Origin: an uncultured Opitutia bacterium
GTDB lineage: Bacteria > Verrucomicrobiota > Verrucomicrobiia > Opitutales > Opitutaceae
Assembly: GCA_903900845.1 (NCBI GenBank)
Contig: CAIUOU010000082.1
Location: forward strand, 1 to 61,707
Length of the DNA stretch: 61,707 nucleotides
Direction: 5' to 3'
Shown: positions 52,326 through 61,559 of the stretch, in pieces
How positions within the stretch are numbered: position 1 is the stretch's first letter
Layout of the letters: each line of letters begins with the position of its first letter
Notes under the pieces: model-generated
What the model was told of the DNA's origin: nothing
What the model saw: only the letters and a program-made list of their open reading frames with translations
Databases searched by the model: none
Position numbers and translations under genes: made by a program

Positions 52326-53857
52326 GCCGCCTGCCCCTGCTTTCCCTGCTGGTGTTCCTGCCCTGGTTCGGCGCGGCGGCCCTCGCGCTGCTTCCCCGGC
52401 TGTCGGAAGCCGCGCATCGCCGCTTCGCACTCGCGGCCAGCCTCTCAACGCTCGCGGTGGCTCTGGCGCTGCTGCGCGGATTCGATCCTGCACGCACGGC
52501 GCCGCAATTCGTGGAAAAGCACGCGTGGATCGGTGCACTCAACGTCAATTATCACCTCGGACTCGACGGCCTGAGCCTGATTCTCGTACTCCTGACGGGA
52601 CTGGTGGCGCCCGCGGCACTGGGCGCGAGCTTCCGCTCCGGAGAATTCCGCGGATTCGCGGCCTTTTTTCTTACGCTGCAGGGTGCCGCGCTCGGGGTGT
52701 TCCTGGCGCTCGATTTTTTCCACTGGTTCATCTTCTGGGAGCTCAGCCTCATCCCCGCCTACTTCCTGATCAAAATCTGGGGCGGACCGGGCGCGACCCG
52801 CGCGGCCTACCAGTTTGTCATCTACACCATCGGCGGCAGCGCCTTCCTGCTGCTCGGCTTCGCCTCGCTCTTCAGCGCGGCGGGCACCTTCGATTTCCAG
52901 CAGCTCGCGCAACTCGGCGCGGACGGCTCCCTCGCCCGCAAGCTTGGCGGGGACGGCTCGTGGTGGCTCCAGGCGGTCTTCCTCGGCGTGCTCCTCGGGC
53001 TCGCGGTGAAGGTTCCGCTCTGGCCATTCCACACGTGGCTGCCCCCGGCCTACGCGGAGGCCCCGACCGGCGCATCGATGTTCCTGACCGCCGTGATGTC
53101 CAAGATGGGCGTCTACGGTTTCCTGCGTATCCTCTGGCCGATCTTCCCGCGGGAACTGCAGGCGGCCGCTCCCTGGCTGATGGTCCTCGCGCTCGGTGGC
53201 GTCTTGCTCGGCGCATGGGGGGCGATGCGTCAGACGGACCTGAAGCGGATGGTGGCCTACTCGTCGGTCAACCACCTCAGCTACTGCCTGCTCGCTCTGT
53301 TTGCAGTCGCGCACGCGAGCGGAAAATCCGGCGCGTTCAGCGAGGCCGCCACGGCGGCGCTGAGCGGCACGCTCCTGCAGATGTTCAATCACGGACTCTC
53401 CGCCGCGGCGCTCTTCTTCTGCGTGGGCGTCCTCGAGGAACGCTCCGGCAACCGGCGTGGAGTCGATGACTTCGGCGGCGTCCGTACCGTCGCGCCCTTA
53501 TTCGCCGCGCTCACCGGGGTGGCGATGTTCTCCTCGCTCGGCCTGCCGGGTCTGAACGGCTTCGTCGGCGAATTTCTCATCTTCCGCGGCGTTTTCGGGC
53601 TGGCCCCGTGGGCGGCCGCGATCGCGGCACTTGGGCTGCTGGCGACGGCGATTTTCCTGCTGACCTTCTGGCAGCGGGTGTTCCATGGGCCGGTGGTGGG
53701 CGCCACTCCGGGCTTCAAGGACCTGACGCTCGCAGAGGCCGTGCCGCTGCTACCCGCGACGGCGCTGATGGTAATCCTGGGCGTTTACCCGCAGCTCCTC
53801 GCGGGGTTGATCAACCCGCTCGTCACGGCCTGGGCCGGTCAGCTCACCCCGCCATGA
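52322..53857 (+). CDS. nuoM: NADH-quinone oxidoreductase subunit M, copy 1
   Basis: NuoM is an antiporter-like proton-pumping subunit. The 511-residue product has the TM5 glutamate in FIFWELSLIPAYFLI, the TM7 lysine in LAVKVPLWPFHTWLP, a second lysine in VMSKMGVYGFLRI and DLKRMVAYSSVNHLSY. It overlaps nuoL by four bases and the second nuoM by four bases. Confidence 0.95.
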   Translation: MSRLPLLSLLVFLPWFGAAALALLPRLSEAAHRRFALAASLSTLAVALALLRGFDPARTAPQFVEKHAWIGALNVNYHLGLDGLSLILVLLTGLVAPAALGASFRSGEFRGFAAFFLTLQGAALGVFLALDFFHWFIFWELSLIPAYFLIKIWGGPGATRAAYQFVIYTIGGSAFLLLGFASLFSAAGTFDFQQLAQLGADGSLARKLGGDGSWWLQAVFLGVLLGLAVKVPLWPFHTWLPPAYAEAPTGASMFLTAVMSKMGVYGFLRILWPIFPRELQAAAPWLMVLALGGVLLGAWGAMRQTDLKRMVAYSSVNHLSYCLLALFAVAHASGKSGAFSEAATAALSGTLLQMFNHGLSAAALFFCVGVLEERSGNRRGVDDFGGVRTVAPLFAALTGVAMFSSLGLPGLNGFVGEFLIFRGVFGLAPWAAAIAALGLLATAIFLLTFWQRVFHGPVVGATPGFKDLTLAEAVPLLPATALMVILGVYPQLLAGLINPLVTAWAGQLTPP

Positions 53858-55359
53858 ACGCGTTGCCGTGGACCATCCTCTTCTCGTTCGCGGGCGCGAT
53901 CCTCGCGTTGGACGCGGGAACGCGCTCCGCGGCGCTCGCCCGGCGCGTAGGTCTGGTGGCTACGCTCGCCGGTCTGGCCGCGGCTTTGCTCGCCGCGACG
54001 CGCTTCACGCCGGGGCCCGGGATGCAGACGATTCTCGACCTGCCGTGGATCCCGCAGCTGGGCGCACGATGTCATCTCGCCGCCGACGGCATCAGCCTGA
54101 CGCTCGTGTTGCTGACCGGCATCGCGGCGACGGCGGGCGTGCTCTTCTCGTGGAACATCGAGGAACGGACGGGCGAATTTTTCGCGCTGTACCTGACCCT
54201 GATCGGCGGCGTGTACGGCGTGTTCCTGAGCGCGGACGCGTTCCTACTCTTCGTCTTCTACGAGATCGCGATCGTCCCGAAGTATTTCCTGATCGCGATC
54301 TGGGGCTCCACGAACCGCGAGTACGGAGCGATGAAGCTGGTGCTCTACTCGTTCGCCGGCAGCGCGCTTGTGCTCGGCGGCATGCTGTGGGTCTTCGCGG
54401 CCGCGGGCGGCAAGAGCTTCGCGCTGGCCGATCTGGCGGCGGCCGCGGCTCGTTTCCCGAAAAATGACCAACTGGCGATGTTCGGGCTGCTGTTCCTTGG
54501 ATTCGCGGTGCTGGCGGGTCTTTTCCCCTTCCACACGTGGGCGCCGACCGGCCACGTGGCCGCGCCCACCGCCGCCTCGATGCTGCTCGCCGGGGTGGTG
54601 ATGAAACTCGGGGCTTACGGCTGCCTGCGCGTCGCGATGCCGCTCTTCCCCGAGGCGCTGGCGTGGTGGCAACCGGCCATCGCGTGGCTCGCTATCGCCG
54701 GAATCCTGTACGCGGGACTGGTCGCGCTGGTACAGGACGACTTCAAGTTCGTCATCGGCTACTCGAGCGTGAGCCACATGGGCTTCGTGCTCCTCGGCCT
54801 GGCCGCCGCCACCCCGCAGGCGGTCGGCGGCGCCGTGCTGCAGATGTTCTCCCACGGTGTGATCGCCGGCCTCCTCTTCGCCGTGGCGGGCCGGATCGTC
54901 TACGACCGGACGCACACCCGCCGTCTCGAAGCACTGCAGGCCATGCCCCTGCACCGCCTGCTGCCCTTCGGCGCCGTGGTCTTCGTCCTCGCCGGCATGG
55001 CGTCGATGGGCATGCCCGGCTTCAGCGGTTTCCCCGCCGAGCTCGCGATCCTGATCGGCACGTGGAAAGCATCCCCGATCTGGGCGCTATTCGCCGCGGC
55101 TGGCATTTTGGTGGCGGCCGCCTTCACCCTGCGGGTCGTGCAAATCTCGTTCTTCGGTCGCACCACGGCCGCCGCGGACTCGGCTCCGGGCGATGGTCTT
55201 CCGTTTGCACCGGTTACCTGGCCCGAAAAGGCCGGCGCCGTGCTGCTGCTCGCGTCGACACTGCTGATCGGACTTCGGCCGGACCTGCTGCTGGACTGGA
55301 TCAACCCCGCGCTGCAATCCCCGCTGATGCAGGCCGCGCTGAAGGGCGGTCAGCCGTGA
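53854..55359 (+). CDS. nuoM: NADH-quinone oxidoreductase subunit M, copy 2
   Basis: This second 501-residue NuoM is clearly homologous to copy 1 but diverged. It keeps the TM5 glutamate (FVFYEIAIVPKYFLI) and the later lysine (VVMKLGAYGCLRV). The TM7 lysine is replaced by Leu220 (FAVLAGLFPFHTW aligns with LAVKVPLWPFHTW of copy 1). The gene overlaps both neighbours by four bases. ATG 53854 was chosen inside the stop of copy 1; the frame is open farther upstream only because it overlaps that gene. Confidence 0.93.
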   Translation: MNALPWTILFSFAGAILALDAGTRSAALARRVGLVATLAGLAAALLAATRFTPGPGMQTILDLPWIPQLGARCHLAADGISLTLVLLTGIAATAGVLFSWNIEERTGEFFALYLTLIGGVYGVFLSADAFLLFVFYEIAIVPKYFLIAIWGSTNREYGAMKLVLYSFAGSALVLGGMLWVFAAAGGKSFALADLAAAAARFPKNDQLAMFGLLFLGFAVLAGLFPFHTWAPTGHVAAPTAASMLLAGVVMKLGAYGCLRVAMPLFPEALAWWQPAIAWLAIAGILYAGLVALVQDDFKFVIGYSSVSHMGFVLLGLAAATPQAVGGAVLQMFSHGVIAGLLFAVAGRIVYDRTHTRRLEALQAMPLHRLLPFGAVVFVLAGMASMGMPGFSGFPAELAILIGTWKASPIWALFAAAGILVAAAFTLRVVQISFFGRTTAAADSAPGDGLPFAPVTWPEKAGAVLLLASTLLIGLRPDLLLDWINPALQSPLMQAALKGGQP

Positions 55360-56798
55360 ACGGCGTTTCCTACGTCGAGCTGTGGCGAGCACTCCTGCCG
55401 GAGGGCTGCCTCACGCTCGGCGCCCTGCTCGTGCTCGCGATCGACCTCGCGGCCCCGGCCAGCCGGCCGGCCGCCGCGCGACGGGGCGCCGCGACCGCCT
55501 TGGCGCTCATGGCGCTCGCCGCCTCCGCGTGGGCCACGGTGCGCGCCGGAACGGACGGAGCGGCGTTCGGAGGGGTTTTCGCCCTCGACCGCCTGACGCT
55601 GGTCACCCGCCTAGGAGTGATCGGACTCGCGCTACTGACGGTGGCGCTGGCCGGAAATCTCTCCCGCCTCGCGAATGCGGCCGAATATCTCGCGCTCATC
55701 CTTTTCGCCACCGCGGGCTTCACCCTGATGGCGGCCTCGAACCAGCTCCTGCTCGCTTTTCTGGCGCTCGAGCTCGCCAGCCTCTCGCTCTACGTGCTGG
55801 CCGGCTTTGACAAAACGCGGCCGGAGTCCGCCGAGGCGGGACTGAAGTATTTCCTCTTCGGCGGGGTTTCCGCCGCCTTCATGCTTTTCGGCTTCAGCCT
55901 GCTTTACGGCCTGACCGGTTCGATCGCCTTCCCCGAAATCGCACGCCAACTGGCCGCGCAACCGCCGTCCGCGCTGCTCGTGGTCGCGCTCGTGATGGTC
56001 CTGGTCGCGTTCGGCTTCAAGGCGGCCGCCGCTCCGTTTCACCTCTGGGCGCCCGACGTCTACGAAGGCGCGCCGGTCGGATCCGCCGCGCTGATCGCCT
56101 CAGCCTCAAAGCTCGCCGGCGTCGCTTTTTTCGCCCGTTTGCTCTGGGCGGGAATCGGCGCGCCGGTCGCGGCCACGTGGCTGCCGGTGCTCGCGATCCT
56201 CGCTGCGGCCTCGCTGGTGCTCGGCAACGTGGCCGCCCTCGCGCAGTCCAACGTCCGCCGCCTGCTCGCCTATTCCGCGATCTCCCACGCCGGCGCGCTC
56301 CTGCTCGGGGTGATGGTGGCCGGACGATCCCCAGGCTCGGTCGTCTACTACGCCGTCACCTACGGACTGGCGACCGTAGGCGCGTTTGGCGTCATCGCCG
56401 CCCTCGAGGCGGCGGGTCCTTCCCAGCGAATCGAGGATCTCGCGGGGCTCCACCGACGGTCACCGTTCCTCGCGGGCTGCCTCGCGATCTACATCCTGTC
56501 CCTAGCCGGCATTCCGCCGTTGGCCGGATTCCTTGGAAAATTCGCGGTCTTTGCCGACGCCCTGCGCGCCGGCGGACTCACAGGCCCGACCGGCTGGCTT
56601 GCCTTTCTGGCGATCGCGATGGGCGCCGTGGGGCTGTACTATTACCTGCTGATCCTGAAACAGGCCTTCGTCGCGGCGCCGAAGAATGGCGCCGCGAAAA
56701 TCTTCATCCCGCCCGCCGCCCGCCTGGCACTCGGTGTCGCCGCGGTCGCGATCATCGTGTTCGGGGTCGCGCCCGGACTGATCCTAGGCGCCTTCTGA
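55356..56798 (+). CDS. nuoN: NADH-quinone oxidoreductase subunit N
   Basis: NuoN is the antiporter-like subunit next to NuoK. The 480-residue product has the TM5 glutamate in LAFLALELASLSLYVLAG, the TM7 lysine in VAFGFKAAAAPFHLWAPDVYEGAP, and NVRRLLAYSAISHAG. GTG 55356 overlaps the stop of the second nuoM (GTGA). The 3' end overlaps the convergent trmO by 15 bases. It closes the operon. Confidence 0.94.
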   Translation: MNGVSYVELWRALLPEGCLTLGALLVLAIDLAAPASRPAAARRGAATALALMALAASAWATVRAGTDGAAFGGVFALDRLTLVTRLGVIGLALLTVALAGNLSRLANAAEYLALILFATAGFTLMAASNQLLLAFLALELASLSLYVLAGFDKTRPESAEAGLKYFLFGGVSAAFMLFGFSLLYGLTGSIAFPEIARQLAAQPPSALLVVALVMVLVAFGFKAAAAPFHLWAPDVYEGAPVGSAALIASASKLAGVAFFARLLWAGIGAPVAATWLPVLAILAAASLVLGNVAALAQSNVRRLLAYSAISHAGALLLGVMVAGRSPGSVVYYAVTYGLATVGAFGVIAALEAAGPSQRIEDLAGLHRRSPFLAGCLAIYILSLAGIPPLAGFLGKFAVFADALRAGGLTGPTGWLAFLAIAMGAVGLYYYLLILKQAFVAAPKNGAAKIFIPPAARLALGVAAVAIIVFGVAPGLILGAF

Positions 56799-57497
56799 GC
56801 CGGAGGACGCGTCGCTTGGGACGCGCTCCGCGGAAACAACCGCGACCGTCCCGTGAGTCTCCGTGCGCCAACGCACGTTCCAACCGGCAAGGGTCATGCC
56901 GTGAATCCGGCCCGCCTCGTCCTGGTACGCCGGCCGCGGATCAAAGGAGAGCACCTGCCGAACGAGTTCGGTGGTCCCGGCGCCGAGCTGCTCCGCAATC
57001 GCCTGCGGCACGATCACCGCGTCCGCGGGCCGCGGCGCCGGCGCGGCCAGCGCCCAATCGGCCCGTGCCTCCGGAACCGCCTCGCACCACGGCAGGTAGG
57101 GCTTCACGTCGTAGACGGGCGTGCCGTCGATCGCGTCGATCCCCGCGACGCGCAATGCACCCGGCTCCACGGCCAGCAGGCGGACCAAGGACAGCCCCAG
57201 TCCGTTGGGCCGGTTGGGTGAACGGGAGGCGAAGACCCCCACCCGTTCATTGCCGCCCAGCCGCGGCGGCCGCACCACCGCGCTGCCGCTCCACGGCGGG
57301 TTGCCGTGGAATCCCGTCACGAGCCAGACATGGGAAAACGCCTCGAGCCCGCGGGTGAACTCCGGAGCCGCAAAGGCGGGCAGAAACTCCACCCTGCCCT
57401 CCGCGGCCGGCACCAGACCGCCCTGCCGCGGCACACCAAACTTCCCCGCGAACGGCGTCCGGAGAATCGCCACCGGGCTGATCTGCGCCTCCGGCAC
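56784..57497 (-). CDS. trmO: tRNA t6A37 N6-methyltransferase
   Basis: TrmO (YaeB/TsaA) adds a methyl group to t6A37 on some tRNAs. The 237-residue product has TPFAGKFGVPRQ near the N terminus, FSHVWLVTGFH, the SAM-binding signature GVFASRSPNRPNGLGLS, and GIDAIDGTPVYDVKPYLPW. It starts at GTG 57497, overlapping the stop of the DUF1501 gene by one base (TAGTG), so it is translationally coupled to it despite no functional link. Confidence 0.92.
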   Translation of the reverse strand: MPEAQISPVAILRTPFAGKFGVPRQGGLVPAAEGRVEFLPAFAAPEFTRGLEAFSHVWLVTGFHGNPPWSGSAVVRPPRLGGNERVGVFASRSPNRPNGLGLSLVRLLAVEPGALRVAGIDAIDGTPVYDVKPYLPWCEAVPEARADWALAAPAPRPADAVIVPQAIAEQLGAGTTELVRQVLSFDPRPAYQDEAGRIHGMTLAGWNVRWRTETHGTVAVVSAERVPSDASSGSEGA

Positions 57498-58966
57498 TAG
57501 GCGAGGACGCCTTTCACCACGTGCCCGTGCACGTCGGTGAGGCGGTAGTTACGGCCCTGAAACTTGAAGGTGAGCCGCTCGTGATCGACCCCCAGGAGGT
57601 GCAGCACCGTGGCCTGGAAGTCGTGCACGTGGACCTTATTCTCGACGGCGTTGAAGCCGAACTCGTCCGAGGCGCCGTAACTCATGCCAGGTTTCACGCC
57701 GGCACCCGCCATCCAGAGCGAGAACGCGTACGGGTGGTGGTCGCGGCCCCACTGCTTGGTCTCCTCTATCTTACCCTGCAGGAACGGCGTGCGCCCGAAC
57801 TCGCCGCCCCAGATCACGAGCGTGTCCTCGAGCAGCCCGCGCTGCTTGAGGTCGCGCACGAGCGCGGCCGACGGGGCGTCAGTGTCCTCGCATTGGATCT
57901 TCAGTTGTGAGTTCAGGTTGCGGTGCTGGTCCCAGCCCGCGTGCATCACCTGGATGAAACGTACGCCGCGTTCGGCGAGGCGGCGCGCCATGAGGCAATT
58001 GTAGGCGAAGGTGCCCTGCTTGCGCACATCCGGACCGTACATCGCGAGCGTGGCGGGCGACTCTTTGGAAAAATCAGTCAGCTCCGGCACGCTGGTCTGC
58101 ATCCGGTAGGCCATCTCGTATTGCGCGATGCGCGTCGCGATCTCGGGGTCCCCGAAATCCTGACGCTTGATCTCGTTGAGCCGCGCGAGGTCGTCGAGCA
58201 CGCCGCGCCGCACCTCGCGGCTGAGGCCCGCGGGGTTCGAGAGGTACAACACAGGATCACCGCTGCCGCGGAACGCCACGCCCTGGTACTTCGAGGGCAG
58301 AAAGCCGCTGCCCCAGTAGAAGTCGTAGAAAATCTGCCCGCAGCTGGCCTCCTTGTCGCGGGAGGTCATCACCACAAACGCCGGCAGATCCTCCGTCTCG
58401 CTGCCGAGGCCGTAAGTGAGCCATGAGCCCATCGACGGGCGACCGGCCATCTCGGAGCCGGTCATGAAGAACGTGATCGCCGGGGCGTGGTTCACCGCCT
58501 CGGTGTGCATCGACTTGATGAAACAGAGATCATCGGCGATCGCCGCGGTCTTGGGCAGGAAGTCCGACACCCACGCGCCGCTGCTGCCGTGCTGGGCAAA
58601 CTTCGTGATCTCGCCCAACACCGGCCGCGCGGTCTGGTTGCCGGTCATCGTGGAGAAGCGCTTTCCGCCGGCGACCGCGTCGGGGATCTGCTTGCCGTGC
58701 CATTGGCGGAGGGCCGGCTTGTAGTCGAACAGATCGACGTGGGACGGCGCGCCGTTCTGGAACAGATAGATCACGCGCTTCGCCTTGGCGGGAAGATGCG
58801 GCAACTGCGGCAAACCCGGCACGCCCCGGCGGCCGGTGGCCGCGAGCGCGTCGCGCCCCAGCAAGGACGCGAGCGCGGCGGTGCCGATTCCGAGCGCCGA
58901 GCGGCCGAAGAACTGCCGGCGGGTGTGATGCGCGCTGGCCTCCGCAAGGGGATTCATGGGCGTCAT
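57497..58966 (-). CDS. DUF1501 exported sulfatase-like protein with Tat signal
   Basis: The 489-residue protein has a twin-arginine signal (TRRQFFGRSALGIGTAALASLLG), so it is exported folded. The body has the DUF1501 pattern: YLFQNGAPSHVDLFDYKP, MTGSEMAGRPSMGSWLTYGLG, WGGEFGRTPFLQG and GRDHHPYAFSLWMAG, with an alkaline-phosphatase/sulfatase-like fold suggested for the family. DUF1501 genes nearly always sit beside DUF1549/DUF1553 genes, as here. Their joint role in Planctomycetota and Verrucomicrobiota is not established. ATG 58966 is supported by an AAGGAG sequence. Confidence 0.9.
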   Translation of the reverse strand: MTPMNPLAEASAHHTRRQFFGRSALGIGTAALASLLGRDALAATGRRGVPGLPQLPHLPAKAKRVIYLFQNGAPSHVDLFDYKPALRQWHGKQIPDAVAGGKRFSTMTGNQTARPVLGEITKFAQHGSSGAWVSDFLPKTAAIADDLCFIKSMHTEAVNHAPAITFFMTGSEMAGRPSMGSWLTYGLGSETEDLPAFVVMTSRDKEASCGQIFYDFYWGSGFLPSKYQGVAFRGSGDPVLYLSNPAGLSREVRRGVLDDLARLNEIKRQDFGDPEIATRIAQYEMAYRMQTSVPELTDFSKESPATLAMYGPDVRKQGTFAYNCLMARRLAERGVRFIQVMHAGWDQHRNLNSQLKIQCEDTDAPSAALVRDLKQRGLLEDTLVIWGGEFGRTPFLQGKIEETKQWGRDHHPYAFSLWMAGAGVKPGMSYGASDEFGFNAVENKVHVHDFQATVLHLLGVDHERLTFKFQGRNYRLTDVHGHVVKGVLA

Positions 58967-58971
58967 GGCGT

Positions 58972-61473
58972 TCACTCCTTGGAAAGCACTTCGTCGAGGT
59001 TGAGCAGGAGCGAGCACAACGCCGTCCACGCCGCATGCTCCACGGAATCTAGTCCGGATGACCGCGCCGCCTCGCCAGCCGCCGCGAGTTTCTCCGCCGC
59101 GGGACGGTCGGACGCGAACTGCGCGCGCACCGCCGCCAGACGACCGGCCAGAATGCCCGCTTCCGCCGCCGTCGGCGGCCGCGCCGTGGCGAGCCGGAAA
59201 GCCCGTGCCAGACGCGTTGCATCGTCACCCTGCCCGGAGAGTACCCGCTGCGCCAGCACGCGCGCGGCCTCGACGTAGGCGGGGTCGTTGAGCGTCACCA
59301 ACGCGTGCATCGGGGTGTTGGTGATCGGCACCTTGACCGTGCAGACTTGTCGAGAACCGGAGTCGAAGAACGTCGTGGGGCCGACGATACGCCGCCAGAA
59401 CACGTAGAGGCTGCGGCGGTGAAGGGCGTCCCCATGGTCCTGCACATACGTCTTTTTCCCAAACGTGGCTTCCTCCCAGATGCCCGCGGGCTGGTAGGGC
59501 CGCACGGAGGGGCCGCCCATCGCGAGGTTCACCAGACCCGCCGCGGCTAGCGCCTGGTCACGGATCATCCACGAGGGCAGGCGGTGACGCGGGCCGCGCG
59601 CGAACAGGCGGTTGTCGGGATCGCGTTCCCGCAACTCGGCTCCGGCGCGGGAGGATTGACGGTAAGTGGCGCTCGTGACGATCAGGCGGTGCAGGCGCTT
59701 CAGGTCCCAGCCCGAGGCCACGAACTCGGTCGCCAGCCAGTCGAGCAGTTCCGGGTGCGAGGGCGGTTCACCCTGCACGCCGAAATCTTCCGGGGTTTTC
59801 ACGAAACCCGTGCCAAAGAAGGCCTGCCAGGCCCGGTTGACGGTCACGCGCGCGGCCAGCGGATTTCCCGGAGACACCAACCAGCGCGCGAGCTCGAGGC
59901 GGTTGATCCGGTTGGCCGGCCCCGGCTCGGCGCTTTCCCTCCGGAACAACGCCGGAACCGCGCCGTAGGCCCGGACGTCGGTCTTCGCCTCGTAATTACC
60001 CCGGGCGAGGATGGTGGTCTCCCGGGGTTCCGGGAGCTGGTCCATGATCATCACCTTGGTGATGCGCCCCTGTGCCGCGGATCGCTCGCGGGCACCCTCC
60101 AGCAGTTCATTCAGCAGCGCGGCGTACTCCTTGTCATGTTCCTCGAAATAGGAAACCGCCTCGAGCAACGCGTCCACGCCGCGGCGCTTCGGCTCGGTGC
60201 GCGCGATGTAGTTCGGCAGATTGCCCGGCAGCTTCGCCGCGTCCGACTCAACCAGCGGCTTGCCGTCCGGACGCGGAAACTTGCGGAGCTCGAATTGTTC
60301 GACGCGTTTCGCGGTGGCTTCAAACGCCGCGTTGGCGCGCTTGACCGCCGCCAACTCCTCCGCGGTGGAAAGATCCAGCAGCGGAGCGATCTGGCCGCCG
60401 CTGTTGCGCCCCGTCTCCGACATCTGGTTGAAGATGTCGTAGAGCGCGTAGTAGTCCTTCTGCGAAACCGGGTCGTACTTATGGTCGTGGCACCGCGCGC
60501 AGGACAGCGTCAGGCCGAGCCAGATCGCGCCGGTGGTCTCGACGCGGTCGAAGACGTTCTCCACGCGGGTTTCCTCCGCGATGCGGCCGCCCTCCCCGTT
60601 GAACATGTTGTTCCGGTGGAAACCGCTCGCGATCTTCTGCTCGCTGGTCGCCTCCGGCAGAAGATCGCCCGCGAGCTGCTCGATCGAGAACCGGTCGAAG
60701 GGCATGTTCGCGTTGAGCGCGTTCACCACCCAGTCGCGCCAGGGCCACATCGTGCGCTCGGGATCTCCCTGGAATCCGTTCGTGTCGGCGTAACGCGCCG
60801 CATCGAGCCAGTCCCACGCCCACCGCTCCCCGTAACGCGGCGAAGCCAGCAGGCGGTCGACGGCGCGCTCGTAAGCGCCCGGCGCGCGGTCGGAAAGATA
60901 CGCCCCCAGCTCTTCCTCTGTCGGGGGCAGGCCGGTGAGATCGAGCGACACGCGCCGCACCAAAGCGGCCGGCCCCGCCTCCGGGGCGGGCGTCAGTTTC
61001 TCCTTCGCCAGCCGCTCGCGCACAAACGCATCAACCGCATGCGAACCGAAGCCGGCGGGCACCGCGGGACGACGTGGCGCTTCGTACGCCCAATGCCCGC
61101 CCCACGGGGCCCCCGCCTCGATCCAGCGGCGCAAAAGATCGACCTCGGCCGGAGTGAGCTTCCGCGTCGCCTTCGGCGGCGGCATCACCTCGTCCTCGTG
61201 TTGACTGATGATCCGCAGGAAAAGCTCGCTCGCACGGGCGTCACCCGGCTTCACCACCGTCACACCGTCGCGGGTGCGGAAAAGCCCGTCACGCTCATCG
61301 AGCCGGAGCTTGGCCTCGCGGGTCGCCGCGTCCGGACCATGGCAATGGAAGCAGGCGTCCGACAGGATCGGCAGGATCTCGCGGTTGAAGTTGACCGGCG
61401 TCGCGGCCCTTCCGGCCGTGGAAACCAAGGGCGCGAGCAGCGTCAGCAGCGTCAGGAGGCGGCGGGGCGGCAT
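58972..61473 (-). CDS. DUF1549/DUF1553 protein with planctomycete-type cytochrome C domain
   Basis: The 833-residue protein has a signal peptide (LLTLLTLLAPLVSTAGRAA) and a planctomycete-type cytochrome C domain with heme motif CFHCH (residues about 41-45). DUF1549 follows (about 145-350), including a second CxxCH (LSCARCHDHKYDP), and then DUF1553 (about 540-800, RINRLELARWLVSPGNPLAARVTVNR). It should be a secreted heme protein acting together with the DUF1501 protein. Catabolism of complex polymers is often proposed from genome context but unproven. The stop lies 5 bases before the DUF1501 start. Confidence 0.92.
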   Translation of the reverse strand: MPPRRLLTLLTLLAPLVSTAGRAATPVNFNREILPILSDACFHCHGPDAATREAKLRLDERDGLFRTRDGVTVVKPGDARASELFLRIISQHEDEVMPPPKATRKLTPAEVDLLRRWIEAGAPWGGHWAYEAPRRPAVPAGFGSHAVDAFVRERLAKEKLTPAPEAGPAALVRRVSLDLTGLPPTEEELGAYLSDRAPGAYERAVDRLLASPRYGERWAWDWLDAARYADTNGFQGDPERTMWPWRDWVVNALNANMPFDRFSIEQLAGDLLPEATSEQKIASGFHRNNMFNGEGGRIAEETRVENVFDRVETTGAIWLGLTLSCARCHDHKYDPVSQKDYYALYDIFNQMSETGRNSGGQIAPLLDLSTAEELAAVKRANAAFEATAKRVEQFELRKFPRPDGKPLVESDAAKLPGNLPNYIARTEPKRRGVDALLEAVSYFEEHDKEYAALLNELLEGARERSAAQGRITKVMIMDQLPEPRETTILARGNYEAKTDVRAYGAVPALFRRESAEPGPANRINRLELARWLVSPGNPLAARVTVNRAWQAFFGTGFVKTPEDFGVQGEPPSHPELLDWLATEFVASGWDLKRLHRLIVTSATYRQSSRAGAELRERDPDNRLFARGPRHRLPSWMIRDQALAAAGLVNLAMGGPSVRPYQPAGIWEEATFGKKTYVQDHGDALHRRSLYVFWRRIVGPTTFFDSGSRQVCTVKVPITNTPMHALVTLNDPAYVEAARVLAQRVLSGQGDDATRLARAFRLATARPPTAAEAGILAGRLAAVRAQFASDRPAAEKLAAAGEAARSSGLDSVEHAAWTALCSLLLNLDEVLSKE
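58975..58980 (-). promoter_or_regulatory. Shine-Dalgarno sequence of the DUF1501 gene
   Basis: AAGGAG lies 8 bases before ATG 58966. It decides between this start and the longer open frame that begins inside the upstream gene. Confidence 0.75.
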
Positions 61474-61559
61474 GGGGACGCGGAAAGGATTCGCCCGCTC
61501 CCAGCCGAGTCAAACCAGCTCGACTGCGACGCGGAGCAACGTCCCCGCCCGAGACGTGA

